This document shows positions 4,809 through 6,875 of a stretch of 6,875 bases of DNA, in pieces. Where the stretch lies: the NCBI GenBank assembly GCA_018400565.1, contig JAGYMP010000289.1:1-6875 (forward strand), read 5' to 3'. How positions within the stretch are numbered: the first letter of the stretch is position 1; each line of letters begins with the position of its first letter. The translations under genes were made by a program, and so were the position numbers. The notes beneath the pieces are model-generated. The model was not told the origin of the DNA. It did not search any database and was given only the letters and a program-made list of their open reading frames with translations. This stretch comes from Bacilli bacterium. GTDB taxonomy: Bacteria > Bacillota_I > Bacilli_A > Izemoplasmatales > Hujiaoplasmataceae.

Positions 4809-6875
4809 TCAGTCCTTCAACGCTTTCAGTCTAGCCTGGGTTTCGGCATGTTTTTTCTTGTATGTTTCATATTTCGCTTTTTCTTCGTCTACTTTCGCTT
4901 CAGGTGCTTTTTTTAGGAAGTTTTCATTGTTTAACATTTTTTCTGAACGATCAAGTTCACTTTTTAACGATTTGAGTTCTTCTTCGAGACGCCCGATTTC
5001 AGCGTCGATATCAACCAAATCGCCAAGCGGTACAAAACAGGTCATTGACGAGAATACCAACGACACAACCTCACCCGGTTGATCGATGCTGGATTCAATG
5101 ACGAATTGTCCGGGATTCAAAAACGATTGGATAAACGAACGATTGTTTTCTAAAAATGCCTTCAAATCATTATCGTCCGATTCAATCATTAAATCAACCG
5201 TTTGGTTGTATGGCACATTGTATTCGTTGCGCAATGCCCGAACTTTTCGAATCAATTCGAAGAAATCATCCCGACCCTTTGCGTCCTGAAAGACATGATC
5301 ATCCGGTTCGGGCCATGATGCGACCATGATAGATACTTCATCATGGGGAAGCATCTGATAAATCTCTTCGGTCACAAACGGCATATAAGGATGCAACATG
5401 CGCACGATTGCCGACAAGACCTTCAGTGCAGTTATATTGTTTTCTTTTGCGTCGGGAAGGATTTTATGCATCTCGAGATACCATGAAGCAAAATCATTCC
5501 AGGCGAATTGATGAAGGGTTTTGGCGGCCTCACCGAATTCGTAGGCATCCATCAGACGGTCGACATCAACAATGGTCTCATTCAGACGATTCAAGATCCA
5601 ACGATTGGCAAATGAAGCAGGTTCAATCTCCTTTTGTATATCGACAGCCTTCACATTTGTTGTATTCATCAAAAAATAGCGGCTGATATTCCATAACTTG
5701 TTGATGAAATTCCAAGAAGCTTCGACCTTTTCCCTTTCATAACGGAGATCAAGGCCGGGTGCTGAATTCGTGGAAATGAAATAGCGGAGACTGTCCGCGC
5801 CAAACTCATCGACAACATCAATCGGATCGACGCCGTTACCCAGAGATTTAGACATCTTGACACCATTCTCATCACGGATTAGTCCGTGGATCAAGCAATC
5901 CGAAAACGGCGTTTTTCCGGTGAACTCCAACCCTTGAAAAATCATTCTGGCCACCCAGAAAAAGATGATGTCATACCCTGTGACCATCACATCATTCGGA
6001 TAGTAGCGTCTGTAATCATCGGTTTCCTCGGGCCAACCAAGAGTCGAAAACGGCCATAATGCCGAGGAGAACCAAGTATCCAAAACATCGGTGTCCTGAA
6101 CCCATCCTTCGCCTTTCGGTGCTTCTCTTCCGCAATAAATCTCATCTTCTTTATACCAAACAGGGATACGGTGCCCCCACCATAACTGACGTGAAATACA
6201 CCAATCCTCTATGTTGTTCATCCAGTTATTGAATATTTTTTCGAACCTGTCAGGCACAAATTGGACAGTACTGTTTTCCAATGCGTTTTCTGCGAGTTCA
6301 TCCATGCGGACAAACCATTGTTTGGATTTGCGCGGTTCCACAATGACGCCTGTTCTTTCACTGTGTCCGACACTGTGTATGTGTTTTTCGATATCCACCA
6401 AAAGTCCTTCTTTTTCCAAATCTTTGATGAGTTGTTTCCGACACTCAAAACGTTTCATGCCGTTGTATTTTCCGGCCATGTCGTTCATGGTCCCGTCTTC
6501 GTCCATGCACAGAGGCATATCAAGATCATGTCTTTTTCCGACTTCGAAATCATTGGGATCGTGGGCTGGCGTCACTTTGACGATACCCGTCCCAAATTCC
6601 TTATCGACATAGTCATCGGTGATGACTGGAATTTCTCGGTTTGTTGTCGGGATTATGACTTTTTTTCCGTGGATGTGCTTAAACCGATCGTCATCGGGAT
6701 GAACCATGAGTGCCGTGTCGGCAAACATGGTCTCGGGCCGTGTTGTCGCCACAGTCAACGCTTCATCTTCGCCAACGACTGGATACTGATAATGATAAAG
6801 ATTGCCTTCGACCTCTTTGTGTTCGATTTCGATGTTTGAAAGCGCGGTTTTCGCTTCGACATCCCAATTGATGAT
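4809..6875 (-). CDS. valS: Valyl-tRNA synthetase, C-terminal 688 residues (5' end outside window)
   Basis: A class I aminoacyl-tRNA synthetase that charges tRNA-Val. The reading frame is open to the right edge, beginning IINWDVEAKTALS; related enzymes are about 880 residues, so roughly 190, including the HIGH motif, are missing. Seen in order (fragment numbering): the CP1 editing domain with ATTRPETM (43-50) and TPAHDPNDFEVG (about 102-113); return to the catalytic core with WCISRQLWWGHRIPVW and DTWFSSALWPFST; the KMSKS loop (340-344, bases 5858-5844); an anticodon-binding helical domain from about residue 400; and a C-terminal coiled coil from about 620, with heptad-like leucines and many Glu and Lys, which contacts the tRNA in this family. 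TRPETM and TPAHDP indicate that misacylated threonine can be edited. An ATG-like start near 6758 is not real, because homology continues upstream. The promoter and any T-box leader would lie outside the window. Confidence 0.98.
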   Translation of the reverse strand: MINWDVEAKTALSNIEIEHKEVEGNLYHYQYPVVGEDEALTVATTRPETMFADTALMVHPDDDRFKHIHGKKVIIPTTNREIPVITDDYVDKEFGTGIVKVTPAHDPNDFEVGKRHDLDMPLCMDEDGTMNDMAGKYNGMKRFECRKQLIKDLEKEGLLVDIEKHIHSVGHSERTGVIVEPRKSKQWFVRMDELAENALENSTVQFVPDRFEKIFNNWMNNIEDWCISRQLWWGHRIPVWYKEDEIYCGREAPKGEGWVQDTDVLDTWFSSALWPFSTLGWPEETDDYRRYYPNDVMVTGYDIIFFWVARMIFQGLEFTGKTPFSDCLIHGLIRDENGVKMSKSLGNGVDPIDVVDEFGADSLRYFISTNSAPGLDLRYEREKVEASWNFINKLWNISRYFLMNTTNVKAVDIQKEIEPASFANRWILNRLNETIVDVDRLMDAYEFGEAAKTLHQFAWNDFASWYLEMHKILPDAKENNITALKVLSAIVRMLHPYMPFVTEEIYQMLPHDEVSIMVASWPEPDDHVFQDAKGRDDFFELIRKVRALRNEYNVPYNQTVDLMIESDDNDLKAFLENNRSFIQSFLNPGQFVIESSIDQPGEVVSLVFSSMTCFVPLGDLVDIDAEIGRLEEELKSLKSELDRSEKMLNNENFLKKAPEAKVDEEKAKYETYKKKHAETQARLKALKD
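4813..4817 (-). promoter_or_regulatory. folC ribosome binding site inside the valS 3' end
   Basis: AAGGA on the minus strand lies five bases before the folC ATG and within the last codons of valS. With valS TGA and folC ATG separated by a single base, ribosomes ending valS can reinitiate on folC, so translational coupling is likely. Confidence 0.8.

Noticed and set aside
6261..6839. A 192-codon open frame on the plus strand opposite valS
   Set aside because: It lies wholly antisense to the well-conserved ValRS editing domain, starts with TTG, has no good ribosome binding site and resembles no known protein; it is a by-product of valS codon use. The same applies to other plus-strand frames inside glpK, folC and valS.

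Overview
The window looks like ordinary chromosome from a moderately AT-rich, low-GC Gram-positive-type bacterium (Bacillota or a related wall-less lineage that keeps the standard code). The evidence is strong AAGGA/GGAGG-type ribosome binding sites, a TTG start on glpK, perfect extended -10 promoters, and a valS-folC-radC gene order that recalls the valS-folC...radC-mreB neighbourhood of Bacillus. TGA is a true stop for glpK, the hydrolase gene and valS, and tryptophan is TGG, so the mycoplasma code (code 4) is unlikely. No genus can be named from this sequence.

Layout, left to right. Positions 1-119 (minus) hold the first 39 codons of an unrecognised small or N-terminally anchored membrane protein. 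Positions 152-1642 (minus) are glpK, glycerol kinase, full length, with a TTG start. Positions 1643-1764 are a compact divergent regulatory region with two perfect extended -10 promoters facing away from each other and partly interleaved. Positions 1765-2691 (plus) encode an alpha/beta hydrolase of the monoacylglycerol lipase/lysophospholipase family. Positions 2692-2799 hold two strong hairpin terminators, the second usable from both strands. Positions 2798-6875 are a minus-strand cluster transcribed right to left: valS (5' end outside the window), then folC one base after it, then radC.

How the parts work together. The hydrolase would release glycerol from monoglycerides or lysolipids and the divergent GlpK would phosphorylate it to glycerol 3-phosphate, so the left half reads as a small glycerol-salvage locus (inference). 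The right half is housekeeping: valyl-tRNA charging, folate polyglutamylation and a RadC-family JAMM protein. No mobile element, CRISPR array, RNA gene or phage gene was seen.

The point most worth a second look is that GlpK has valine at residue 230, where Bacillota GlpK normally carries the histidine phosphorylated by HPr. This suggests a kinase uncoupled from the sugar phosphotransferase system. I found no convincing undescribed multi-gene system here.
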